Source of the DNA: Gammaproteobacteria bacterium HGW-Gammaproteobacteria-15
GTDB taxonomy: Bacteria > Pseudomonadota > Gammaproteobacteria > Enterobacterales > Alteromonadaceae
DNA length: 64,000 nucleotides
Direction: 5' to 3'
Assembly (NCBI GenBank): GCA_002840125.1
Contig: PGZF01000001.1
Span: 1,245,237 to 1,309,236, forward strand
Notes under the pieces: model-generated
Seen by the model: only the letters and a program-made list of their open reading frames with translations
Database searches by the model: none
What the model was told of the DNA's origin: nothing
Translations under genes and position numbers: made by a program
In this document: piece by piece, positions 35,124-43,352 of the stretch
Numbering within the stretch: the stretch's first letter is position 1
How the letters are laid out: each line of letters begins with the position of its first letter

Positions 35124-37946
35124 TTAGAACTTGCCGCTAACACCTACCTGCCAGGCACGGCCAAATTGCTCGTGCTCATATACACGATTGCGCTCGCCCT
35201 GATAGCGAATGGCTTTGCTATCGGTCAGGTTACTTGCCTCAACAAATAGCGACAGAGTTTTGCTGAGCTTGTAGCTGGCGGTATAGTCCAGAGTACCCCG
35301 GCCATCCCAGTACAGGTTTAAATCCGGGTTAGCCGTATCAAAAGCATCGATATACTCAGAACGATAGTTATAGGATAACTGGGTGCTAAACTTTTCAATA
35401 TCGTACTGTAGCGCCAGGTTAACGGTATGTCGGCTGGTACCGTTTAACTCGGTTTTACCAATACCAAAAGGTAAATCGGCTTGCGACTTGGTGTGCGTAT
35501 AGTTAGCGATAAAACCTAAACCACTGAAAGCTCCCGGTAAGAAATCCAGTGCTTGCTGCCAGTTAAGCTCAACGCCATATAAGTAACCACTGTTACCATT
35601 TTCTGGCCGTACCATTTGGAAGCCATCAAATTCACCACCGCTAATTTCGCTACGCGCTTTAAAGATAGGATCTGATAGGTCTTTATAGAACACCCCGGCA
35701 GAAATAAGACCCGAAGGCGCGATATAGTATTCCCCTGTTAAATCAAAGTTATGCGCATAGGTAGGTTTTAAATCAACATTACCAATATCAAGCGTGCCAC
35801 TGCCTGATGAGCGATCTTCGACAATAAAGTACGGCACTAAATCGGCAAAGTTGGGACGACGCAAACCGGTACTGTACGCCGCTTTAATAATTAGGCCATT
35901 TTCCAACTCATGGCGTAAATGTGCGCTGGGGAACAGCTTGGTATAGTTTTTATTGGCATCAACTAAAGTAGCCGTTTCCGTTTCAGCATCAAACTCATAT
36001 GCCTGGCCAGCGTTTTTGGTTTGTTCTACTCTGGCACCAAACAAAAAGGTAGTGTTGTCCCAATCGAGTTTATTTTGTGCATAAGCCGACAAAATATCTT
36101 CTTTTGCCTGATAATCGGCAGTGATCGAAGCGGCGCCTCTGTCCAGATAATCTGCATTCTCAAAAATATCCCGGTATGCTAAAACGAAATCACGGCGCAG
36201 TTTCGGGCCATTATTGTAGTAACCATCAAAGGGTAACGATTGCTTGTCTATCATGACATCGGCAAAGCCTGGGGCATTGGCGCCTACCGAGTTGCGAAAC
36301 CGGTTTTCATCGTTTTCTTTATCTTTTAATCTGGCCTTAGCACCAAACTTTAACTCTGAGTAAGTGCCTGCCAACTGCCCCGGTACTGTAAAGTTAACTG
36401 CATAAGCTTGCTCGGTTTCTTCCGAACCACCGGTACGGCGCTCATAACGGCGCCAGTTCATATCGGCAGGGGCAAAGTTAAAGTCGGTTCTTACCACTTC
36501 ACCAGCCGGATTTAACACCTGATACGTGGGTAAATCCGGATTGGAGAAGTCATAAGCTACACCTGGCCGGCTGCGTTCACGGTAGGTGAGGTAATCGCGG
36601 TTTGGATAATCCTGTTTAGCCGAGGAATAAGAGGCCTGAAAATCGGCACTGTAACTTGCCATATCCATCCGGCCGCCAAATACCGTGGTATTAATGGTGT
36701 TTACCACAGTACGATGCCGCAGCTCTTTATCAAAGGTAGCGCGGCCTGCTACACCGGCTTGTTGGTTGGAGTCTGCCGTATGGCGTTCCCACTCCACCAC
36801 TAAAGTATCGCGGTACTCATCATCTTCAAACCGTGAGTAGTTATGGCTGAGGTAAAAGTGCTTATTGTCATCTATTCTAAAGTCAAAACGACCACTTAAG
36901 CCGGTACGTACCCGTTTCAGTTCATAATCTTTAAACTCGGTAACTTCCGGCACATAGGCACCGCTATTTAACTGCATCCAGCTATGTTCAACATTATCGG
37001 TTACCCGGTTGGTTTCGCTATGCTGCGCCGAAAACAGAAAACCTGCTTGCTCAGTACCGTTAAATTTATCGCCGTAGGTTAAGCTGGCTTTAAAGGCATC
37101 ACCATTGCCTTTTTCATTTTTACCACCTGAAACTTTCCCGCGTAGGATCCGGCCTTTGCTGTCTAAGGCACCCTGAGTAACGATATTAATATTACCGGCA
37201 ATGGCGTCTGCATCCATATCTGGGGTGATGGCTTTAGTCAGCTCCAAAATAGAAATCACATCTGAGGGAATGGTATCTAAATCAACTGCGCGGGTGCTGC
37301 TGTCCGGTGAGGGTATAGATACACCATCAATAGAAATATTAGAAAACTCCAGCGGGGCACCGCGCACATTAACATAACGCCCTTCGCCCTGATCACGCTG
37401 AATAGAGGCGCCAACTAAACGTTGCATGGCCTCTGCTACGTTGTCGTCCGGGAACCGGCCAAGGTAATCAGCAGACACTACCGATTTCAGATTGTCAGAT
37501 GCGCGCTGAATATTAAGCGCCCGTGATTGGGCATCGCGGCTACCTACTATCTGCAATACTTCTACATCGTCGCTGGCAAAACGCAGCGTTAGCTCAGCAC
37601 CTTGTTCAGCGCTTACTGCTACATCAACACTTTTCGGTGCGTAACCCAAATAACGGATTTCCAGTTGATAGGTACCCGAAGCCAAGTTATCAAACCGAAA
37701 ACGTCCTTGTTGATCAGTGGTAGTTTCCCGATTACTGCCAAGTATACGTACCTGTGCGCCATGTAATAATACATTACGGTCATCACTTAGCTGGCCACGG
37801 ATCCCCTTGCTGTCGACTGCCGCTATAGCAACACGCAAAGGTACATCAGCACCTTGCGCCACCACAGAGGCCGACGCGAAACAGGCACAAGCAATAGCAG
37901 CTGCTACCGCGCTTCGATGAAATGTTGGTCGGAATAAAGCAGTCAT
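35124..37946 (-). CDS. TonB-dependent outer-membrane receptor
   Basis: A 940-residue outer-membrane transporter. Signal peptide to about residue 31; carboxypeptidase-regulatory-like beta-sandwich (about 50-125; GAQVRILGSNRETTTDQQGRFRF...); plug (about 140-265; NVAEAMQRLVGASIQR, YVNVRGAP, DVISILELTKAITPDMDADAIAGNINI). The beta-barrel runs to a terminal Phe (VSGKF), the usual outer-membrane assembly signal. This subgroup takes up large organic ligands. Two phosphatases follow in the same operon and a Pho-box-like site precedes it, so the ligand is probably a phosphorylated organic compound; inositol phosphate is one option. Confidence 0.9.
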   Translation of the reverse strand: MTALFRPTFHRSAVAAAIACACFASASVVAQGADVPLRVAIAAVDSKGIRGQLSDDRNVLLHGAQVRILGSNRETTTDQQGRFRFDNLASGTYQLEIRYLGYAPKSVDVAVSAEQGAELTLRFASDDVEVLQIVGSRDAQSRALNIQRASDNLKSVVSADYLGRFPDDNVAEAMQRLVGASIQRDQGEGRYVNVRGAPLEFSNISIDGVSIPSPDSSTRAVDLDTIPSDVISILELTKAITPDMDADAIAGNINIVTQGALDSKGRILRGKVSGGKNEKGNGDAFKASLTYGDKFNGTEQAGFLFSAQHSETNRVTDNVEHSWMQLNSGAYVPEVTEFKDYELKRVRTGLSGRFDFRIDDNKHFYLSHNYSRFEDDEYRDTLVVEWERHTADSNQQAGVAGRATFDKELRHRTVVNTINTTVFGGRMDMASYSADFQASYSSAKQDYPNRDYLTYRERSRPGVAYDFSNPDLPTYQVLNPAGEVVRTDFNFAPADMNWRRYERRTGGSEETEQAYAVNFTVPGQLAGTYSELKFGAKARLKDKENDENRFRNSVGANAPGFADVMIDKQSLPFDGYYNNGPKLRRDFVLAYRDIFENADYLDRGAASITADYQAKEDILSAYAQNKLDWDNTTFLFGARVEQTKNAGQAYEFDAETETATLVDANKNYTKLFPSAHLRHELENGLIIKAAYSTGLRRPNFADLVPYFIVEDRSSGSGTLDIGNVDLKPTYAHNFDLTGEYYIAPSGLISAGVFYKDLSDPIFKARSEISGGEFDGFQMVRPENGNSGYLYGVELNWQQALDFLPGAFSGLGFIANYTHTKSQADLPFGIGKTELNGTSRHTVNLALQYDIEKFSTQLSYNYRSEYIDAFDTANPDLNLYWDGRGTLDYTASYKLSKTLSLFVEASNLTDSKAIRYQGERNRVYEHEQFGRAWQVGVSGKF

Positions 37947-38020
37947 GAGTTAGTAAGCCCTATTGAAATGAATAAAAATGTAAACCGTGATGAATTAGGG
38001 GCTTACCTTGCCTCCTGAAT

Positions 38021-38038
38021 ATGACAAAAAAGCGACAA
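38021..38038 (-). promoter_or_regulatory. Pho-box-like site facing the TonB receptor operon
   Basis: Minus strand TTGTCGC-TTTT-TTGTCAT: two 7-bp half-sites separated by 4 bp, as in the PhoB consensus CTGTCAT-N4-CTGTCAT. The promoter-proximal half matches 6 of 7. It lies 75 bp before the receptor start. No convincing -10 is seen at the classical distance. Confidence 0.6.
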
Positions 38039-38107
38039 GCACTTATTGTGCTGAGCCGCAAAGACCCGGGTCAGCAGGGTTCAGTGCAAAACAAGTAAAT
38101 GCCAACA

Positions 38108-38125
38108 CTGTCATCATTTTGTCAC
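38108..38125 (+). promoter_or_regulatory. Pho-box-like site facing the GGDEF gene
   Basis: Plus strand CTGTCAT-CATT-TTGTCAC: first half-site exact, second 5 of 7 (TTGTCA core intact), correct 4-bp spacer. It ends 69 bp before the GGDEF-protein start. Together with the site at 38021 it makes a divergent PhoB-type control region. Confidence 0.65.
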
Positions 38126-38194
38126 ATAGGTTTTTCAGACTGGGCGTGTGGCGCTGTCGCCGATTGGTGTATCAATTATTAATGTGGACTTTTT

Positions 38195-39094
38195 ATGTGG
38201 CGACAACACCTGTACAAAATTACGCTTACCGTGCCTTTACTTAGTGCAGGCTTATTGCTGGCACTGTCGTTGGGTGTGGTTAAAAACCCGCTTGAGTTTG
38301 ATTGGTTAGATATTTTAGGGGAAGGTGTGGTACTGCTTGTGGCACTGTGCTGGTTGTCACTTATCATCAGCAGCCGGCCAGCGGGGCGTGTTAGTGAGTG
38401 GTTGTACTATGGTAGCTTGCTGTTAGTGTGCTCGTTTTTTCTGGATTTACTGGACGAGTTTATCCGTTATCCAACACATATCAGAATCATGAGCTGGCTG
38501 GAATCATTGCCAGCACCTGTAGGTATGCTGGCACTTACCTATGGCTTAGTTGGCTGGCACCGCGAGCAGCGGATTATTAACCGCCAATTGCAGGGCCGCG
38601 AATTATTTTTACGCGATCACCGCTTGCTCGACCCGCTGACACAGTTGTATGGAGTTAATTACCTCTATGCAGTGCTAGCACGGGAGATGGCGTTACACCG
38701 CAGGCAGCAACAGCCCTTGTGCCTGCTGATGTTGGGTATAGACCACTTTACAGCATTTAACCGCCAGCATGGTACTGCAGCGGGCGATGACTATTTGACC
38801 AAACTTGCTGAGCTGATCACCAGCCAGATGCGCTGCTCAGATGTACTCTGCCGCTACGCAGGTGACCGTTTTGTCGCTGTGCTGGCTAATACCAATCTGG
38901 CACAGGCCGATATTATCGGCTTGCATTTACAGCAACATCTTCGCCTGCTGTCGGCTGCAGAAGCTACGCTAACGGTTACACTGGTAGCCACTGAGGTCTC
39001 GCAGCAGCACGCGGCCCAGGCGTTGCAATATGCTGAAACACAACTGAATGCAGTAAAATCCAAAGCGCACGCCGCAGTGCTCCAGCTCTCTTAG
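38195..39094 (+). CDS. membrane protein with degenerate GGDEF domain retaining an I-site
   Basis: A 299-residue inner-membrane protein. Four hydrophobic segments (about 9-29, 39-59, 69-87, 102-121) precede a GGDEF-fold domain (DPLTQLYGVNYL; LGIDHFTAFNRQHGTAAGDD). The active-site signature is AGDRF in place of GGDEF, so cyclase activity is unlikely. The RCSD motif five residues upstream is a correct RxxD inhibitory site, which could still bind c-di-GMP and make this a receptor. It is first of a two-gene unit with an AraC regulator 9 bp downstream, behind a Pho-box-like site. Confidence 0.75.
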   Translation: MWRQHLYKITLTVPLLSAGLLLALSLGVVKNPLEFDWLDILGEGVVLLVALCWLSLIISSRPAGRVSEWLYYGSLLLVCSFFLDLLDEFIRYPTHIRIMSWLESLPAPVGMLALTYGLVGWHREQRIINRQLQGRELFLRDHRLLDPLTQLYGVNYLYAVLAREMALHRRQQQPLCLLMLGIDHFTAFNRQHGTAAGDDYLTKLAELITSQMRCSDVLCRYAGDRFVAVLANTNLAQADIIGLHLQQHLRLLSAAEATLTVTLVATEVSQQHAAQALQYAETQLNAVKSKAHAAVLQLS

Positions 39095-39103
39095 GCCCCT
39101 CGC

Positions 39104-40132
39104 ATGCCAGTTGTGATGTTCGGCCATACTGATAAAAATATCCTGCTGCAGCATGGCATCACAGAGTTGCTGCAACTGGCTCAGCGACGCGGCGGACAGC
39201 TGCATAAACTGTTAAGTGGAACCCATATTTTTGAGCCTGATCTGCAAAAACCACTTAGCCGCTGTAATCACCGTGACTGGCTCAGCCTTATCAGCCGCTG
39301 CCAGCAATTGCACAGCCCTGAACTGCCGTTTGTTCTGGCAAACAGTATATTAAACAACCGCACGATTGCACTTAGTCAAAGTTTATTCGTTTGTGCCAAC
39401 TTAGCCGGCAGTTTGCGCCAGCTCTTGTATTTCCGCCATCAGTTGTTGCCGGTGATCTACCCCATAGTGCAGCAACATGGTAATACCCTGACATTACAGT
39501 TGAAACCTGCCATAAGTCTGGGCACACAGCAGCATTTTGTTGTCACTCTGGCCATAGCCTTTATTATTCAGCTAATAAAACAACAATTGGGTACCTGCCA
39601 TGAGCTAAAGGTTCAGCTAACGCAAGACTGCCCTGCTTTTTTAGCACATTTTTCCGGCCATTGGCCCTGCCAGCTCAGTTTTAACCAACATGTTGACGCC
39701 ATCCATATTCCCCGCTCGCTATGGTATCAACCCTTTGCCGGACGTGACCAGCAGCAGCTTAGCCAGTTAACCCGTAGCTGTTACCAGCTAAATAAAGTGT
39801 TGCCGAACCAGCGCGGAGTGCTGGAAGTACTGCAAAGACGTATTCGCCGGGCATTGCCGCAGCTACTCAGCCTTGACGCTGCAGCTGGGGCGTTAGGCAT
39901 TAGCGGTAGCAGCTTAAAACGGCTGTTGCAGCAACATAACACCAACTTTGCCGCTTTATCTGACACGGTACGCCGGGATACAGCCCGGCTATTGTTATTG
40001 CAAGGCCAATTATCAAACCGGCAACTGGCCATTGAGCTTGGTTACTCGGATGAGCACAATTTCCGCCGTGCGTTCAAACGCTGGACCGGGCAAGTCCCTA
40101 GCCAATTTAAAAACCTGCCCAATCCACTTTAA
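39104..40132 (+). CDS. AraC-family transcriptional regulator (OruR/ArgR-like layout)
   Basis: A 342-residue regulator. The N-terminal ~230 residues resemble the arabinose-binding-like region (PF12625 type) found in OruR-like proteins: LLQLAQRRGGQLHKLL near the start and a central ligand domain. The C-terminal double helix-turn-helix is clear: LSLDAAAGALGISGSSLKRLLQQHN and SNRQLAIELGYSDEHNFRRAFKRWTGQVPSQFK. It is co-transcribed with the degenerate GGDEF membrane protein (9-bp gap), suggesting the two act together. Targets are unknown; the adjacent phosphatase operon is the obvious candidate. Confidence 0.85.
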   Translation: MPVVMFGHTDKNILLQHGITELLQLAQRRGGQLHKLLSGTHIFEPDLQKPLSRCNHRDWLSLISRCQQLHSPELPFVLANSILNNRTIALSQSLFVCANLAGSLRQLLYFRHQLLPVIYPIVQQHGNTLTLQLKPAISLGTQQHFVVTLAIAFIIQLIKQQLGTCHELKVQLTQDCPAFLAHFSGHWPCQLSFNQHVDAIHIPRSLWYQPFAGRDQQQLSQLTRSCYQLNKVLPNQRGVLEVLQRRIRRALPQLLSLDAAAGALGISGSSLKRLLQQHNTNFAALSDTVRRDTARLLLLQGQLSNRQLAIELGYSDEHNFRRAFKRWTGQVPSQFKNLPNPL

Positions 40133-40187
40133 CCTTGTGCCATAGGAATGATGATGAAACCCCAGGTTTTAACTTACCCGCCAACCC

Positions 40188-40221
40188 TAGCCGCAAGGCC
40201 ATAAAGCAGGGCTTGCGGCTA
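40188..40221 (+). other. 10-bp hairpin between the AraC and SEL1-type genes
   Basis: TAGCCGCAAG / CTTGCGGCTA with a 14-base loop and an inner CC/GG pair. No T-run follows, so it is not a typical intrinsic terminator; it may be a palindromic extragenic repeat. Confidence 0.5.
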
Positions 40222-40294
40222 ACATAGTTTGCAGTTATGTTACGCAGCTTTATTAAAGCTACCGTTTGTGCTCCTGCTGATACCCAAGGATGTT

Positions 40295-41710
40295 ATGAAA
40301 TTACTCTTTGCCTCTGCTAAAACACTTTCTATTGTTATTATTTTGCTTGCCCTGACGACTTTAAGCAGCTCGACAAACGCGGAGGTATCAGCGCTGGAGC
40401 AGCTATTTGAGCAACAACAATATGACACCTTCTTACAACAAGCCCGGCAGCAGGCCAGTGAAAATAATGCTGAAGCACTATTTTTACTCGGTAAAGCTTA
40501 CGATCTGGGGCGCGGCGTTACACAAGATAGCACTATAGCCAGCGGCTACTATCAGCAAGCCAGAGAGTTAGGCTCTGCTCGTGCCAGCCATAACCTTGGC
40601 AATATGGCGCTAAACAAAGGCAGAAAAGCTGAAGCGATCCGTTTGTTCGACGAAGCCTTGGCACGTGACCTTAAATTACCTACATTATACAACCTGGGGC
40701 TGGCGCACAGCCCGGCAGATCCTAAGTCAATATTTCATCTGCCACCCACCATAGAAGCAGCGCAGCTGGCTGGCAGTTACTTTGGCCAAGCTTACGAACT
40801 TGACAACGATATTTTATATCTGGATAAGGCATCACGCGAATACTTGCGCGCCTATTTAATTGCAATGCAAAGTTACGGCAGCGAAAGAGAGCAGTTAGAC
40901 ATGGCGCAGTTGCGCCAGCAAGCTGTGCACTGGCTGGAGCGTGGCATGGCGGCGGATCAGGGTACAGCCTGGACAAACTATGGCACCCTGCTACTGAACG
41001 AGAAAGACTATAGCGGCGCTAAGGCGGCTTTTTTACAAGGTGCACAGCGCAATATTGCTGTGGCAAACTATCATTTGGCAACCATGGCAGATAAAGGCCT
41101 GGGCGGGCAAGCTGACAAAGCACAGGCACTGGCATATTATGAAAAAGCAGCCTTGGCCGGAATGGAGCAAGCCAAAGTTCCGGCTTACCAGCTGCTTAAA
41201 GATCAGCTTAAGTACGAAAGCGACTTAACAGTATTGGAGCAAGGCATCGCCCGTTTTAATGCGCTAAACCAGCAAGAAAAATATCCCCACATTTCGTTGG
41301 ATGCAGCCATTCGCCGGCTGGCATGGGGCAAGTTTCTGGCGCAACAACGCCAGCAAAATATAGCCCAGACTATACCCGGCACAGCACAATTATCCTTGCG
41401 GGCCTGTGGTTTAGACCTGAACCAAGAATATGGTGCCAAATACAACCTGGGTATAAACTCACGCTGGCGTATGGCAGCCTATCTGACGCTGGCAGACAGA
41501 GTCGCTTTACCGCTCGAAGGCAGAGTTGACGCGCAAGGTTGTGCCCGCTTTACCACCGCAATAACCGAGCAACTGCAAAGCTTGTTACAACAAGGCGCAG
41601 TATTCGGCTTACGCTTTCCTAACTATACCCTGCCACTGGCGCTGAGCCGACAAGGTAACGAGCTGCAACTCAACTTACTGCCGGTGGGCACACCGTTGCC
41701 AGTTAATTAA
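40295..41710 (+). CDS. exported SEL1/TPR-like repeat protein
   Basis: Start at 40295 is set by CAAGGA upstream and by the signal peptide that follows (residues 1-29, ending NAEV). The 471-residue product carries SEL1-like repeats: EALFLLGKAYDLGRGVTQDSTIASGYYQQARELG and ANYHLATMADKGLGGQADKAQALAYYEKAALAG, with more irregular TPR-like helices between. Such periplasmic repeats scaffold protein complexes. The last ~120 residues have two Cys (RACGLDL and AQGCARF) that could form a disulfide. The neighbour at 41728 lies 18 bp downstream, so the two may be one operon. Specific partner unknown. Confidence 0.75.
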   Translation: MKLLFASAKTLSIVIILLALTTLSSSTNAEVSALEQLFEQQQYDTFLQQARQQASENNAEALFLLGKAYDLGRGVTQDSTIASGYYQQARELGSARASHNLGNMALNKGRKAEAIRLFDEALARDLKLPTLYNLGLAHSPADPKSIFHLPPTIEAAQLAGSYFGQAYELDNDILYLDKASREYLRAYLIAMQSYGSEREQLDMAQLRQQAVHWLERGMAADQGTAWTNYGTLLLNEKDYSGAKAAFLQGAQRNIAVANYHLATMADKGLGGQADKAQALAYYEKAALAGMEQAKVPAYQLLKDQLKYESDLTVLEQGIARFNALNQQEKYPHISLDAAIRRLAWGKFLAQQRQQNIAQTIPGTAQLSLRACGLDLNQEYGAKYNLGINSRWRMAAYLTLADRVALPLEGRVDAQGCARFTTAITEQLQSLLQQGAVFGLRFPNYTLPLALSRQGNELQLNLLPVGTPLPVN

Positions 41711-41727
41711 CGCAAGCAGGAGTTATA

Positions 41728-42189
41728 ATGAGTGACCATGAAATTATTATTTTGCTGCAAAACCCGCAACAGCAGCCCAATGCAGAGACTATCGCTGCCA
41801 CTAAACAGTTTATTGCCGGGCTGTTTCCTGCGGCTGAGCATATTGCAGTGACCTGTTCAGACGAAGTGCGTTATTACGATTGCGGCGGCAATTTTGAGCA
41901 TATTCATTGTCCGGCCTGCCAGACAGAGCTTAGCGTGGAACAATGGCACACAATGATGGACGCAGACTACAATGCCGAAAGCAACAGCTTTGCCATGCAA
42001 CAATTGGCGTTGCCGTGCTGTGGCAAGCTCTGCAATTTAAATCAGCTGCAGTACTCTTTTGAGCAAGGCTTTGGCCGTTTTGCCATTACTATGGATAACA
42101 GTGTCGGTGCGGTTGATGCGGCCACGCAGGCAGCAATAGAAGTATTTTTAGGCAAGCAGCCGGTAAAAATTATTTACCGGCATTATTAG
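41728..42189 (+). CDS. cysteine-rich hypothetical protein (zinc-ribbon-like)
   Basis: A 153-residue soluble protein with no signal peptide. It holds two Cys groups: FEHIHCPACQTEL (CxxC, residues about 57-60) and ALPCCGKLC (about 91-96), arranged like a zinc ribbon. The first 50 residues and the last 45 form likely alpha/beta segments. I do not recognise a family. Co-transcription with the SEL1-type gene is likely from the 18-bp gap and an AGGAGTT ribosome site. Confidence 0.65.
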   Translation: MSDHEIIILLQNPQQQPNAETIAATKQFIAGLFPAAEHIAVTCSDEVRYYDCGGNFEHIHCPACQTELSVEQWHTMMDADYNAESNSFAMQQLALPCCGKLCNLNQLQYSFEQGFGRFAITMDNSVGAVDAATQAAIEVFLGKQPVKIIYRHY

Positions 42190-42199
42190 TTAATGCCGG
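42177..42199 (-). terminator. hairpin at the convergent end of the permease gene
   Basis: CCGGCATTA-TTAGT-TAATGCCGG straddles the stop of the 41728 gene. On the minus strand it is followed by TAAATAATTTTTA, so it probably terminates the AI-2E-family gene. Confidence 0.6.
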
Positions 42200-42224
42200 C
42201 ACAACCAGCTGGTTCTGGTTTGGT

Positions 42225-43310
42225 TTAGCTTCTGTCCTGCTTTTCCAGAAAGTCTCTAAACTCAATGGTGTAAAGCTTAATTAATACATGGGTCAGCGCA
42301 AATATAATCGGGCCATAGATCAAGCCAATAACGCCAAATAACTGCAAACCACCAATAAGTGACAGGAAAAGCACTAGTGTGCTCATATTGGACGTACCCT
42401 GCATCAGAATCGGCCGTAAAAAGTTATCAATAGAGCCAACCAGTATGGCGCCCCACAAGGTTAAAAATAATGCCCAGGGCCAGTCGCCCGTGAGTAATAA
42501 ATATAAACTGGCAGGAACCCAGATTAACGCGGCGCCAACCAACGGGATTAATGACGCAAACACCATTATTGTTCCCCAGAACAACCCTGGCATACCAACA
42601 ATAGCCATACCAATGCCGCCCGCAGCCCCCTGAGCTAACGCAGTCAAAAATGTTCCCAGTACTGCAGAGCGCGCAACGGTATTGGCTTCGGTTAGTAATT
42701 TTTCTTCCTGCGAACGGGCCAGCGGTAATATCCAGAACAGGCTTTCAATAATCTTTTTATGGTCGCGTAGCAAAAAGAACAGCACAAATAACATCAGGAA
42801 AAAACTGACAATTATTCCGGTTACATCCCCAACCACTTTAGTACTTAAATCAAGCAGTTCTTTACTAAAGCCTGAGGCAAATTCAGTTAATCTATTAATA
42901 ATGTCTCTGACACTGAAATCACCAACCGGTAGAAATTCGTTTATTCTTTCAATGCCATTCTTAATAAACGGCTGCTGCAGCAGCGCTTCGGCTTTGCCCT
43001 CTTCAACCCATTGGTAACTTTGCTTAGCAAACGTAATACTTTGCTGAACTATCGCCATTAACACTACAGTGGCCGGCACCAGGATCACCACCACCAGCAA
43101 GGAACAGGTTATAGTTGATGCCAGGTTAGGTTTATCAGGAAATTTACGCATAATTTTCTGATGCACGGGAAAACACAGTAACGACAGTACGAATGCCAAA
43201 ACTACCGGGCCAATAAAGGGTGCTATCAGCAGATAACTGGCATACAGCGCCAGTAATAAGAAGATAATCAGCACCCAATGCCCAGGCTCGATTTTAACTT
43301 GGTTACTCAC
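42225..43310 (-). CDS. AI-2E family (PerM) membrane permease
   Basis: A 361-residue protein of about eight membrane segments. Paired hydrophobic helices at residues 12-50, a soluble-looking part (about 90-150) and the typical C-terminal block are present. Seen: FFLLRDHKKIIESLFWILP, GTFLTALAQGAAGGIGMAIVGMPG, LIPLVGAALIWVPASLYLL, and GSIDNFLRPILMQG. The family was named after a proposed AI-2 exporter, but members have varied or unknown substrates, so none is given here. Monocistronic; convergent with the 41728 gene. Confidence 0.88.
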   Translation of the reverse strand: MSNQVKIEPGHWVLIIFLLLALYASYLLIAPFIGPVVLAFVLSLLCFPVHQKIMRKFPDKPNLASTITCSLLVVVILVPATVVLMAIVQQSITFAKQSYQWVEEGKAEALLQQPFIKNGIERINEFLPVGDFSVRDIINRLTEFASGFSKELLDLSTKVVGDVTGIIVSFFLMLFVLFFLLRDHKKIIESLFWILPLARSQEEKLLTEANTVARSAVLGTFLTALAQGAAGGIGMAIVGMPGLFWGTIMVFASLIPLVGAALIWVPASLYLLLTGDWPWALFLTLWGAILVGSIDNFLRPILMQGTSNMSTLVLFLSLIGGLQLFGVIGLIYGPIIFALTHVLIKLYTIEFRDFLEKQDRS

Positions 43311-43352
43311 AGGTAGAACTCCCTTTTCTGATTACTGCACGGCTATTTTAAG

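Noticed and set aside
38021..38125. Fur box upstream of the TonB receptor
   Set aside because: No 19-bp GATAAT-type palindrome is present; the 7-4-7 TGTCA repeats fit PhoB instead, and the operon partners are phosphatases.
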